This document shows positions 1 through 7,476 of a stretch of 64,000 nt of DNA, piece by piece (position 1 is the first letter of the stretch; every line of letters begins with the position of its first letter). Made by a program: the position numbers and the translations under genes. Below the pieces are notes generated by a model. That model was not told the origin of the DNA, made no database searches, and worked only from the letters and a program-made list of their open reading frames with translations. The DNA is from Paractinoplanes polyasparticus (GTDB lineage: Bacteria; Actinomycetota; Actinomycetes; Mycobacteriales; Micromonosporaceae): NCBI RefSeq assembly GCF_019710575.1, contig NZ_JAHWFK010000019.1:124001-188000 (forward strand), in the 5' to 3' direction.

Positions 1-34
1 CGGTGGTGTCCCCGTAGGGCCGCACGATGCTCAT
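1..34 (-). CDS. kamE: D-lysine 5,6-aminomutase beta subunit, N-terminal fragment (cut by window edge)
   Basis: Only the first 11 codons lie in the window; they read MSIVRPYGDTT on the minus strand, which matches how KamE proteins usually begin. The ATG overlaps the kamD stop codon in an ATGA junction, so translation of the two subunits is probably coupled. KamE carries the cobalamin-binding domain of the adenosylcobalamin- and PLP-dependent mutase. The name rests on these few residues plus the tight junction with kamD. Confidence 0.75.
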   Translation of the reverse strand, partial: MSIVRPYGDTT

Positions 35-1587
35 GCTTCCAGGGCCTCCGTGACGGGGTTGTAGTAGTCGTCGTCGTGGCGGGCGACGCCGTCGAGGCCC
101 TTGCCCCGGTCGGCGGGCCGCTTCATGATCCCGAACGTGCCCTCGGCGATGGCCGTCAGCAACGAGTCGTCGACGATCTTCGCCAGCAGGTCCACGGCCT
201 CGCCGAGCACCTCGTCGGCGCGCTGCTGGATGAAGCCGCCGGGCGCCGGCGCGAAGTCCTCGTGCAGGTTGCCGGCGCCGGTCAGCACGTAGCGGACGTT
301 CTGCAGGGCGATGTCGCGGTCGGACAGCCACGGCGTCACCACGGCCTCGGTCATCATGCCGACCAGCAGGATGCCCTGGCCGGTGAGCGCGCCGACCAGG
401 TTGAAGAACCCGTCGAGCAGGTTGCCGCGGAACACGTCGCCGGTCATGTGCTTGGTCGGCGGCATCCACTTGAGCGGCGCGTCCGGGAACAGCTCCCGGG
501 CCAGCAGCGCGTGCGCCAGCTCGAGGCGGAACGACTCGGGCAGCTCGGGATTGATCTCGAAGGCGTGGCCGAGGCCGAGCTGCCAGTCCTCGAGGCCGGC
601 CTCGTGCGCGAAGAACTCGTTGAGCAGCTGCGACACCGTCACCGTGTGGGCCGCCTCGACCGCGTCGGCCGTGGTCAGGTAGTTGTCCTCGCCGGTGTTG
701 ATGATGATGCCGGCGCGGGCGTGGACCTGGCGGCTGAACCGCTGGTCGACGAAGGTGCGGATCGGGTTGATGTCGCGGAACAGGATGCCGTACATGCTGT
801 CGTTGAGCATCATGTCGAGCCGTTCCATGCCGGCCAGCGCGGCGATCTCGGGCATGCACAGCCCGGACGCGTAGTTGGTCAGGCGCACGTACCGGCCCAG
901 CTCCCTCGACGTCTCGTCCAGGGCGGCCCGCATCAGGCGGAAGTTCTCCTGGGTCGCGTACGTGCCGGCGAAGCCCTCGCGGGTCGCGCCCTCGGGCACG
1001 TAGTCGAGCAGCGACTGACCGGTCGAGCGGATCACCGCGATGACGTCGGCGCCGGCCCGCGCGGCCGCCTGGGCCTGCGGGATGTCCTCGTAGATGTCGC
1101 CGGTGGCCACGATGAGATAGATCCACGGCCGCTGCTTCGGGTCGCCGAGGCGCTTGACCAGCCGCTCCCGTTCGGCCCGGCGGCGGTCGACGATCTTCAG
1201 GCCGCCGCCCGTCGCGCGCTTGGCCGCCCGCTTGACCGCCGCGACTTCGGAACGAGACGACGGCACGTCGAAGCGGACCGCGCCGGCCGCCGCCTTCTGA
1301 GCCAGGACCGTGATGTCGTCGACCCCGGTGCTCCGCATGGCGTGGAACACCGGGACCGCGACGCCGTGCCCCAGCCCGACGTCGGCCCGCACCGCGTCGA
1401 CGAGGCGGTTCACCCAGGGGATGCCGTCCTGATCGGCGCCCTGCACACCGGCCAGCCGCAGCACCGCCCGCTCCACCGACACGGTGGTGTGCGAGCGGGC
1501 CAGGTCGACCACGGGCTGCCCCGCCTTCGCGGCGAGCCGGCGCGCCGAGCGCACCACCCGCGGGTCCAGATCAAGCTTGGACGCCAC
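31..1587 (-). CDS. kamD: D-lysine 5,6-aminomutase alpha subunit
   Basis: This 518-residue protein is full length for KamD, the large subunit that with KamE moves the terminal amino group of D-lysine or L-beta-lysine to carbon 5 using PLP and adenosylcobalamin. Family-like stretches include RLTNYASGLCMPEIAALAG, the LNDSMYGILFRDIN segment and the KWMPPTKHMTGD segment. The ATG at 1587 lies 17 bases after the amidohydrolase stop, and the stop overlaps the kamE start. The order kdd, amidohydrolase, kamD, kamE on one strand, with kamA divergent, indicates lysine degradation through 3,5-diaminohexanoate. Acetyl-CoA-end genes (kce, kal) are not in the window. Confidence 0.93.
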   Translation of the reverse strand: MASKLDLDPRVVRSARRLAAKAGQPVVDLARSHTTVSVERAVLRLAGVQGADQDGIPWVNRLVDAVRADVGLGHGVAVPVFHAMRSTGVDDITVLAQKAAAGAVRFDVPSSRSEVAAVKRAAKRATGGGLKIVDRRRAERERLVKRLGDPKQRPWIYLIVATGDIYEDIPQAQAAARAGADVIAVIRSTGQSLLDYVPEGATREGFAGTYATQENFRLMRAALDETSRELGRYVRLTNYASGLCMPEIAALAGMERLDMMLNDSMYGILFRDINPIRTFVDQRFSRQVHARAGIIINTGEDNYLTTADAVEAAHTVTVSQLLNEFFAHEAGLEDWQLGLGHAFEINPELPESFRLELAHALLARELFPDAPLKWMPPTKHMTGDVFRGNLLDGFFNLVGALTGQGILLVGMMTEAVVTPWLSDRDIALQNVRYVLTGAGNLHEDFAPAPGGFIQQRADEVLGEAVDLLAKIVDDSLLTAIAEGTFGIMKRPADRGKGLDGVARHDDDYYNPVTEALEA

Positions 1588-1604
1588 CCCTGCTCCTCAC
1601 TTCG

Positions 1605-3098
1605 TCAGACTTCGTGGATCGTTTCGCCGTGCAAAGTCGTGCGGCGGCACACCGGGGACGCGCCGTCGAGAACCGGCAGACCCTCCCGCACGCCGGCCGG
1701 GGTCTCCCAGACGGCGAAGGTGGCCGACTGCCCCGGGGCCAGCACACCGGCGTCGCCGACACCGGCCGCCCGCCAGCCGCCCCGGGTCGACGCCGCGAAC
1801 GCCGCCCGGACGCTCATCCGGAAGACCGGGTTGCGCGGGGTCACCGCCGCCGCCACCATCGCCCACGGGTCGAGCGCGGTCACCGGCGAGTCCGACCCGA
1901 AAGCCAGCTGAACCCCGGTGGCGTGCATCGCCCCGATCGGGTTGGAGGCCATCGACCGCTCGACGCCCAGGCGCTGCGCGTACATCCGGTCCGGGCCGCC
2001 CCACAGCGCGTCGAAGACCGGCTGCACCGAGGCGATCACCCCGAACTCGACCATCCGCGCGATCATCGGCTTGTCGATCAGCTCGACGTGCTCGACCCGG
2101 TGGTGACCCGCGCGGACCGCGTCCACCCCGACCGACCCGGCGGCCAGCGCGAAGCCCTCCAGGACGGTCTCGATCGCGGCGTCGCCGATCGCGTGGAAGC
2201 CGCCCTGCACGCCGACGGTGATGCAGTCGAGCAGGTGCTCGGCCGCCTGCTCGGCGGTCACGAACGCCTCGCCGCAGCCCCCGCTCGTATAAGGCGTTCG
2301 AACCGAAGCCGTGGCGGAACCCAGAGCGCCGTCGGCATAAAGATCACCAGCCGCCCCGACCGCGCCCAGCTCCTTGGCCTTCACAGCGCCGCCGAGCTCG
2401 CCCCAGTAGCCGAAGACCTGGGGCAGGCCCCGGCCGCCCAGCGCCAGCAGGGACGTGAAATCCGCCTCGCTGGACGTGCCGGGGCCGCCGCACTCGTGCA
2501 CGGCGGCGATGCCGAGGGAGGCGGCCTTGGCCAGCGCGGCCCGCTGGGCCGTCGTCCGCTGCGCACCGGTCAGGGCGTTCAGCGCGATGGCGCGTACGGC
2601 ATGGTGCTTGTCCTCCTTGACCAGGCTCTCGCCGACCGGCAGCCCGGCCGCCGCGAGCAGCGCGGTCGAGGCCAGGGCGGAGTGCACCGAGGCCTGCGAG
2701 AGGTAGACGCGACGGCCCCCGGCGGCCCGGTCGAGCTCAGCCGAGGTCGGCAGCGTCTGGTCGGCCCAGGTCGACTCGTCCCAGCCGTGCCCGTGCACGA
2801 CGCCGTCGGCCGGGCGGGTGGCGGCGAACCGCTCGACGGCGGCCAGCAGCTCGCTCCGGGCGCGGACGTCGGCCAGGTCGAGACCGTCGATCGCCAGACC
2901 GGTGTCGGTGGCGTGCAGGTGCGCGTCGACGAAGGCCGGGGTGACCAGGCCGTTCTCCAGGTCGACGGTGCGGTCGGCGGACGGGGCGTCGGCAGCGTCG
3001 CCGAGCCACGCGATCCTGCCGTCGCGAACCAGCATGGCGGTGGCCCGCGGGTCGGCGGCGGAGTAGAAGCGGCCGTGGGTGTAGAGCACCTCAATCAT
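1605..3098 (-). CDS. Amidohydrolase of the YtcJ-like metal-dependent hydrolase group
   Basis: The 497-residue protein has the amidohydrolase-superfamily plan: a small beta-sandwich N-terminus, the HxH metal motif (H60 and H62 in FVDAHLHATD), further metal-site histidines around HAIGD and HRVEHVE, and a late aspartate in FGSDSPV. This is the arrangement of the YtcJ/exoenzyme-regulatory-like hydrolases, whose substrates are mostly unknown. The ATG at 3098 follows the kdd stop by 5 bases and the gene is followed 17 bases later by kamD, so it sits inside the lysine operon. Its role there is inferred only from position; it could hydrolyse an N-acyl or lactam side product. No canonical step of the pathway needs it. 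Confidence 0.8.
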   Translation of the reverse strand: MIEVLYTHGRFYSAADPRATAMLVRDGRIAWLGDAADAPSADRTVDLENGLVTPAFVDAHLHATDTGLAIDGLDLADVRARSELLAAVERFAATRPADGVVHGHGWDESTWADQTLPTSAELDRAAGGRRVYLSQASVHSALASTALLAAAGLPVGESLVKEDKHHAVRAIALNALTGAQRTTAQRAALAKAASLGIAAVHECGGPGTSSEADFTSLLALGGRGLPQVFGYWGELGGAVKAKELGAVGAAGDLYADGALGSATASVRTPYTSGGCGEAFVTAEQAAEHLLDCITVGVQGGFHAIGDAAIETVLEGFALAAGSVGVDAVRAGHHRVEHVELIDKPMIARMVEFGVIASVQPVFDALWGGPDRMYAQRLGVERSMASNPIGAMHATGVQLAFGSDSPVTALDPWAMVAAAVTPRNPVFRMSVRAAFAASTRGGWRAAGVGDAGVLAPGQSATFAVWETPAGVREGLPVLDGASPVCRRTTLHGETIHEV

Positions 3099-3103
3099 GA
3101 GCG

Positions 3104-4120
3104 TCAGTCTCTCGCGAGACGCGCCTCGAAGAGAGACCGGACCGCCGGGACGCGACGGAGCAGATCCACGGCGAACTCGGCGTGACCGGGCACGTAGCCG
3201 TTGCCGATGAGCATCGTCACGTCGGCCGCCAGGCCCTCGGCGCCCAGCGCGGCCGCGGGGAAGCTGGTGGCCATCGAGAAGAAGATCACCGTGCCGCCGG
3301 GCGCCGTGGCCAGGATCGCGCCGTGCTCGCAGCCGGGCACGTCGACGCAGACGACGGTGATCGTTGCCGGCTCCCCCACCGCCGCCGCGACCTCGACCGG
3401 GTTGCGGGCGTCCGCGATCGCCACCTCGTCGGCCACCCCGGCGGCGCGGAGGAGGCCGGCCTCCTCGGCATTCCGGACGATTCCCACCGTACGGGCGCCG
3501 GCCATCCGTGCCGCCGCGAGCGCAAGCGAGCCGCTCTTGCCGGCGCCGCCGAGGACCGCCACCCGGGGATGCTCGTATTCGGCGACGATCCGGTCGGTGA
3601 GCGCGGGCGCGCCGCACACGTCGTAGACGGCCAGCGCCAGTTCAGGGGCGAGATCGTCGGGCAGCACGCCGACGATCGAACGGCCGAACAGGATCGCGGT
3701 GCCCTCGGCCGGCACCTGCTCGCTGCGGCCGTCCCAGTTCCTGAGGGCGTCGGTGATCCGGAGCGGGGTCAGGGTCAGCGAGACGAGGGTCGCCACGCGG
3801 TCGCCGGCCTTCACGCCCAGCGGCGACGAGAGACCGACCTCGTCGACGACGCCGATCAGCATGCCGCCCGAGCCGGTGACCGGGTTGTGCATCTTGCCCC
3901 GGGCGCCGACGATCTCGAGCACCTCGGCCCGGATCGCGTCGCCGTCGCCGCCGTGCTTCTCGGACAGCTGACGGAAGCTCGCCGCGTCGAGATTGAGGCG
4001 TTCCACCCGTACGCGAACTTCGTCCTTGCGGATGGCGGGGCTCGCATCGAGACGCCAGGCGGCCTGCGGGAGCACGCCGACCGGCTCCAGAACCCGTTCA
4101 AGACCGACAGAAGACGTCAT
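3104..4120 (-). CDS. kdd: L-erythro-3,5-diaminohexanoate dehydrogenase
   Basis: The 338-residue protein matches Kdd, which oxidatively deaminates 3,5-diaminohexanoate to 5-amino-3-oxohexanoate with NAD. It resembles medium-chain dehydrogenases, with a Rossmann glycine motif VAVLGGAGKSGS after the middle, and has family segments GKMHNPVTGSGGML and GCEHGAI. I prefer the ATG at 4120, which has a GGTGGGG ribosome-binding site just upstream; an in-frame GTG at 4129 would add three residues. It is the first gene of the minus-strand kam operon and is divergent from kamA across about 130 bases. Confidence 0.9.
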   Translation of the reverse strand: MTSSVGLERVLEPVGVLPQAAWRLDASPAIRKDEVRVRVERLNLDAASFRQLSEKHGGDGDAIRAEVLEIVGARGKMHNPVTGSGGMLIGVVDEVGLSSPLGVKAGDRVATLVSLTLTPLRITDALRNWDGRSEQVPAEGTAILFGRSIVGVLPDDLAPELALAVYDVCGAPALTDRIVAEYEHPRVAVLGGAGKSGSLALAAARMAGARTVGIVRNAEEAGLLRAAGVADEVAIADARNPVEVAAAVGEPATITVVCVDVPGCEHGAILATAPGGTVIFFSMATSFPAAALGAEGLAADVTMLIGNGYVPGHAEFAVDLLRRVPAVRSLFEARLARD

Positions 4121-4167
4121 TCGCCCCACCTTTCACAGCAATTCGTAGATCTGGGACCGCATGTCTA

Positions 4168-4182
4168 CCGTAAATCCTACGG
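4168..4182. promoter_or_regulatory. Palindrome in the kdd-kamA divergent intergenic region
   Basis: CCGTA-AATCC-TACGG is a perfect inverted repeat midway between the divergent lysine-degradation genes. The word AAATCCT recurs directly about 31 bases further on (near 4203). It is a candidate operator for shared control of kdd-kamDE and kamA. No regulator gene is adjacent; an Lrp/AsnC protein lies about 1.5 kb away at 6694-7164, but nothing ties it to this site. Confidence 0.4.
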
Positions 4183-4253
4183 GCAGATGGTTTCTAGGCC
4201 GGAAATCCTCCAGTAGCGTGATGTTGTCCGAACGATCGATCAGGGAGGCCCCG

Positions 4254-5609
4254 TTGACCCAGCCCGCCGGACAGCCGTACGAATACCACCGCCGCCCCCT
4301 GGTCGAGCCGGACTGGACCCGGTTCCCCGGCTGGCGCGACGTGACCGAGGCGCAGTGGCAGTCCGCCCAGTGGCAGCGGGTCAACTGCGTCAAGAACATC
4401 AAGCAGCTGCGCGCCCTCATGGGCGACCTGCTCGACGAGAGCTTCTACACCGACCTCGAGACCGACCAGAAGCGCCTGGCCACGATGTCGATGCTGATCC
4501 CGCCGCAGATGCTCAACACCATGGTCCCCGACCGGGCGCCCGACACGGAGTCGTTCTACGCGGATCCGATCCGCCGCTACATGCTGCCGGTCGCCACCGA
4601 CCGCCACCTCGACTGGCCGTCGCACCCGCACGCCACCCGCGACTCGCTGCACGAGCACGACATGTGGGTCGCCGAGGGCCTCACCCACCGCTACCCCACC
4701 AAGGTGCTGGCCGAGCTGCTCTCCACCTGCCCGCAGTACTGCGGGCACTGCACGCGCATGGACCTCGTCGGCAACAGCACGCCCACGGTCGACAAGCTCA
4801 AGCTGTCGCTCAAGCCGGTCGACCGGTACGACGCCCACCTGGCCTACCTGAAGGCCCACCCCGGCGTACGTGACGTGGTGGTCAGCGGCGGCGACGTGGC
4901 CAACGTGCCGTGGAAGCAGCTCGAGGCGTACCTGATGGGCCTGCTCTCGGTGCCGACGGTCCGCGACATCCGGCTGGCCACCAAGGCGCTGATGGGCCTG
5001 CCCCAGCACTGGCTGCAGCCCGACGTCGTCGAGGGCCTGCACCGGGTGGCCATCACGGCCCAGCGGCGGGGCGTCAACCTGGCCGTGCACACCCACGTCA
5101 ACCACGTGAACTCGCTGACCCCCCTGGTCGCCAAGGCCACGCAGACGCTGCTCGAGGTCGGCGTGCGCGACGTCCGCAACCAGGGCGTGCTCATGCGCGG
5201 CGTCAACGCGACCACGGCCGACCTGCTCGACCTCTGTTTCGGGCTGCAGGGCGAGGCCGGCATCCTGCCGTACTACTTCTACATGTGCGACATGATCCCG
5301 AACGCGGAGCACTGGCGGGTGCCGGTGTGGCACGCCCAGCAGCTGCAGCACGACATGATGGGCTACCTCCCCGGCTACGCGACCCCGCGGATCGTCTGCG
5401 ATGTGCCCTTCGTCGGCAAGCGGTGGGTGCACATGGTGTCCGAGTACGACCGCGAGCACGGCATCTCGTACTGGACCAAGAACTACCGCACGTCCATCGA
5501 GCAGGACGACGACGAGGCGCTGTCGAAGCTGTACGCCTACTACGACCCGATCGACACGCTGCCCGAGTCCGGTCAGGACTGGTGGCGCAAGCAGGAAGCC
5601 GCGGCATGA
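4254..5609 (+). CDS. kamA: Lysine 2,3-aminomutase, radical SAM enzyme
   Basis: KamA converts L-lysine to L-beta-lysine using SAM, an iron-sulfur cluster and PLP. The cluster motif CxxxCxxC is visible as STCPQYCGHCTRMD, with cysteines near residues 159, 163 and 166. Other family hallmarks are VSGGDVAN, HVNHVNSLTP and RNQGVLMRGVN. I chose the TTG at 4254 because an AGGGAGG ribosome-binding site lies 5 bases upstream and the protein then begins with MTQPAGQPYEYHRR, giving 451 residues. The open frame extends back to an ATG at 4161 without a ribosome-binding site. It is divergent from the kdd operon and ends at a strong hairpin. Confidence 0.93.
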   Translation: MTQPAGQPYEYHRRPLVEPDWTRFPGWRDVTEAQWQSAQWQRVNCVKNIKQLRALMGDLLDESFYTDLETDQKRLATMSMLIPPQMLNTMVPDRAPDTESFYADPIRRYMLPVATDRHLDWPSHPHATRDSLHEHDMWVAEGLTHRYPTKVLAELLSTCPQYCGHCTRMDLVGNSTPTVDKLKLSLKPVDRYDAHLAYLKAHPGVRDVVVSGGDVANVPWKQLEAYLMGLLSVPTVRDIRLATKALMGLPQHWLQPDVVEGLHRVAITAQRRGVNLAVHTHVNHVNSLTPLVAKATQTLLEVGVRDVRNQGVLMRGVNATTADLLDLCFGLQGEAGILPYYFYMCDMIPNAEHWRVPVWHAQQLQHDMMGYLPGYATPRIVCDVPFVGKRWVHMVSEYDREHGISYWTKNYRTSIEQDDDEALSKLYAYYDPIDTLPESGQDWWRKQEAAA

Positions 5610-5610
5610 C

Positions 5611-5640
5611 AGAAGGGGCCCCCGCTCGGGGGCCCCTTCT
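5611..5640. terminator. Strong intrinsic hairpin after kamA
   Basis: A perfect 13-bp stem (AGAAGGGGCCCCC and its complement) surrounds a 4-base loop directly after the kamA stop codon. The outer AGAA/TTCT pairs give a short U-run on either strand, so it can end both kamA and the converging csbD transcript. Confidence 0.88.
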
Positions 5641-5652
5641 GCGCGTCGACTG

Positions 5653-5844
5653 TCAGCTGAAGGCGTCGCGGACGTCCTTGCCGGCGTCCTTCACGTGCTC
5701 GCCGGCCTTCTTCGCGTGCGCCCCGGTCTCCTGAGCCTGCCCCTCGGCGACGAGACGCTCGTTGTCGGTGGCCCGGCCCACGGCCTGCTTCGCCTTGCCG
5801 GAAAGCTCTTCCGCCTCGTTCTTGACCTTGTCGGTGAAGCTCAT
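5653..5844 (-). CDS. CsbD-like stress protein
   Basis: This 63-residue hydrophilic protein starts MSFTDKVKNEAEELSGKAKQ and contains the repeated alanine/lysine/glutamate-rich pattern of the CsbD family, small proteins of unknown biochemical role induced by general stress. The ATG at 5844 has a GGAGG ribosome-binding site. Upstream at 5884-5909 is a sequence close to the actinobacterial SigB-type promoter. It converges on kamA with the shared hairpin between them. Confidence 0.85.
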   Translation of the reverse strand: MSFTDKVKNEAEELSGKAKQAVGRATDNERLVAEGQAQETGAHAKKAGEHVKDAGKDVRDAFS

Positions 5845-5883
5845 TGCTCTCGAACCTCCGTGGTTTTTCGGCGTGCTTCAGGG

Positions 5884-5909
5884 GTGCCCGTCCGTCCGTG
5901 CCCCGAAAC
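5884..5909 (-). promoter_or_regulatory. Possible SigB-type promoter of the CsbD-like gene
   Basis: Read on the minus strand the site is GTTT, 16 bases, GGGCAC, against the SigB-group consensus of roughly GNNT-N14-16-GGGTAC/T (one mismatch in the -10). It lies about 40 bases before the csbD start codon. The assignment is by motif only, helped by a similar site before the ChaB-like gene. Confidence 0.35.
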
Positions 5910-5926
5910 ACAACCGGCCCAGCATC

Positions 5927-5938
5927 CTAGGAACCTAG
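5927..5938. promoter_or_regulatory. CTAGG-AA-CCTAG inverted repeat between csbD and the methyltransferase
   Basis: CTAGGAACCTAG has perfect 5-base arms and lies just before the TATAAG -10-like box (about 5951-5956) of the plus-strand methyltransferase. It may be an operator for either divergent gene; no regulator is identified. Confidence 0.3.
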
Positions 5939-5966
5939 TCCGAGGTTGATATATAAGATCGCCGTT

Positions 5967-6689
5967 GTGACTGATCGCGCTGCACACGCGAACTCCTTCG
6001 GACCGGCCGCCGCGACCTACGAGCGAGGGCGGCCGTCCTACCCGGCGCAGGCCCTCGACTGGCTGCTGCCCGGCGGACGTCCCCGCGTGATCGACCTTGG
6101 CGCCGGCACCGGCAAGCTGACCCGCCAGATCGCCGGCCGCGGCCTGCCGGTCACCGCCGTCGAACCGTCCGCGGGCATGCTGGACCAGTTGCGCCTCGCC
6201 GCGCCCGGGGTGCCCGCCGTGCTGGGCAGCGCCGAACAGATCCCGCTGCCCGACGCCTCGGCCGACGCCGTCCTGGTCGCGCAGGCCTGGCACTGGGTCG
6301 ACCCGGTCGCCGCCGTGCCCGAGATCGCCCGGATCCTCTCCCCCGGCGGTCGCCTCGGCCTGGTGTGGAACGTGCGCGACGAACGGGCCGGCTGGGTCCG
6401 GCGTCTCGGCGAGATCATCGGCCGCCCCGAGCAGGACCGCGACACCACGGTGGGCGCCCCGTTCGGCCCGGTCGAGACGGCGACCTTCGAGTGGACCGAG
6501 CTGATCGGCCCGGAGCGCCTGATCGACATGGTGTCGTCGCGCAGCTACGTGATCCTGCTGGAGCCGGACGAGCGGGCGGCCCTGCTCAGCGAGGTGCGCC
6601 GGCTCATGGCGACCCACCCGGATCTGGTCGGCCGCACCGAGTTCACGCTTCCCTACGTCACCGAGTGCGCCCGGGCGACGCTGAGCTGA
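5967..6689 (+). CDS. Class I SAM-dependent methyltransferase
   Basis: The 240-residue protein has the class I methyltransferase signature: motif I VIDLGAGTGKLT, an acidic residue after TAVEPS, and a UbiE/Methyltransf_11-type AQAWHWVDP segment. The substrate cannot be inferred. I chose the GTG at 5967, giving MTDRAAHANSFGPAAATYERG, because these proteins normally begin shortly before the FGPAAATYE segment and a TATAAG -10-like box ends about 10 bases upstream, suggesting leaderless translation. A TTG at 5946 would add seven residues. Convergent with the Lrp/AsnC gene, 4 bases apart. Confidence 0.8.
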   Translation: MTDRAAHANSFGPAAATYERGRPSYPAQALDWLLPGGRPRVIDLGAGTGKLTRQIAGRGLPVTAVEPSAGMLDQLRLAAPGVPAVLGSAEQIPLPDASADAVLVAQAWHWVDPVAAVPEIARILSPGGRLGLVWNVRDERAGWVRRLGEIIGRPEQDRDTTVGAPFGPVETATFEWTELIGPERLIDMVSSRSYVILLEPDERAALLSEVRRLMATHPDLVGRTEFTLPYVTECARATLS

Positions 6690-6693
6690 GGCC

Positions 6694-7164
6694 TCAGTGC
6701 ACCTCGGCCGGGGCGGCGCCCGGGGCGATGCGGGGCGGCCGGTTCTCGTACGGCGTGGACAGCACGACCGTCGTGCGGGTGGTGACGTTGGCCGCGGTGC
6801 GGATCTCCTGCAGCAGGCGCTCGAGGTCGGCCGGGCTGCCCACCCGGACGAGGAGCATGTAGAAGTCCTCGCCGGCGACCGAGTAGCACGAGTCGATCTC
6901 GGGGAGGTGGGCCAGGCGCTCGGGCGCGTCGTCGGGCTGGGACGGGTCGAACGGTCGGATCGCCACGAACGCGGTCAGCGGCAGTTCGAGCGCCTCGAAC
7001 GAGACCTTGGCCGTGTAACCGGCGATCACGCCACGCTGTTCGAGACGGCGCACCCGCTGGTGGACGGCCGACACGCTCAGCCCGACCCGCTCGGCGAGGT
7101 CGGTGTAGGACAGGCGGCCGTCCGCGGTGAGGGCGCCCACGATCGCCCGGTCGATCTCTTCCAC
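6694..7164 (-). CDS. Lrp/AsnC-family transcriptional regulator
   Basis: The N-terminus is an AsnC-type winged helix-turn-helix (IDRAIVGALTADGRLSYTDL, then AERVGLSVSAVHQRVRRLEQ) and the C-terminus is a RAM-like ligand domain ending in a TRTTVVLSTPYE strand. Such proteins form octamers and usually sense amino acids. The GTG at 7164 is preceded by AGGGTGG at suitable distance; upstream in-frame GTG and TTG codons exist. The target is unknown; the kam lysine genes 1.5 kb away are one possibility. Length is 156 residues, normal for the family. Confidence 0.85.
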   Translation of the reverse strand: MEEIDRAIVGALTADGRLSYTDLAERVGLSVSAVHQRVRRLEQRGVIAGYTAKVSFEALELPLTAFVAIRPFDPSQPDDAPERLAHLPEIDSCYSVAGEDFYMLLVRVGSPADLERLLQEIRTAANVTTRTTVVLSTPYENRPPRIAPGAAPAEVH

Positions 7165-7193
7165 GGGCGCCACCCTACCCAACCGGTCCGCCG

Positions 7194-7436
7194 CTACGAC
7201 GCGTCCTTCTCGGTGTCGGCCAGCAGCTGCCGGGCGGCCGCCTCGTCCTCCGGGTTGACCTGCACCTGCACGCCGTCGGTGACCGCCAGGGCGGGGTCGA
7301 GACCGCCGGCGTCGTCGGCGATCGCGACCGCCCGCAATCCGTTGCTGCGCAGCAGGCCGACGGCCAGGTCGGCCTCGATCTGGGAGCCGACCACCGCGAC
7401 CGTCACACCTTCGATGTTCTCCATGGCGACCAGCAT
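7194..7436 (-). CDS. DUF2007-like small putative signal-transducing protein
   Basis: The protein is about 80 residues, with a VAVVGSQIEADLAVGLLRSNG segment and a later VQVNPEDEAAARQLL segment. These are typical of DUF2007 proteins, which have a ferredoxin-like fold related to GlnB-type domains. The ATG at 7436 has a weak GGAAA upstream; an ATG at 7424 (MENIEG) is also possible. It lies between the Lrp/AsnC and acyl-CoA dehydrogenase genes on the same strand, with gaps of 29 and 40 bases. Function unknown. Confidence 0.7.
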   Translation of the reverse strand: MLVAMENIEGVTVAVVGSQIEADLAVGLLRSNGLRAVAIADDAGGLDPALAVTDGVQVQVNPEDEAAARQLLADTEKDAS

Positions 7437-7476
7437 GGTCGTTTCCGGGCGCGCCCGCACCCGTGACGCGCCCGGG

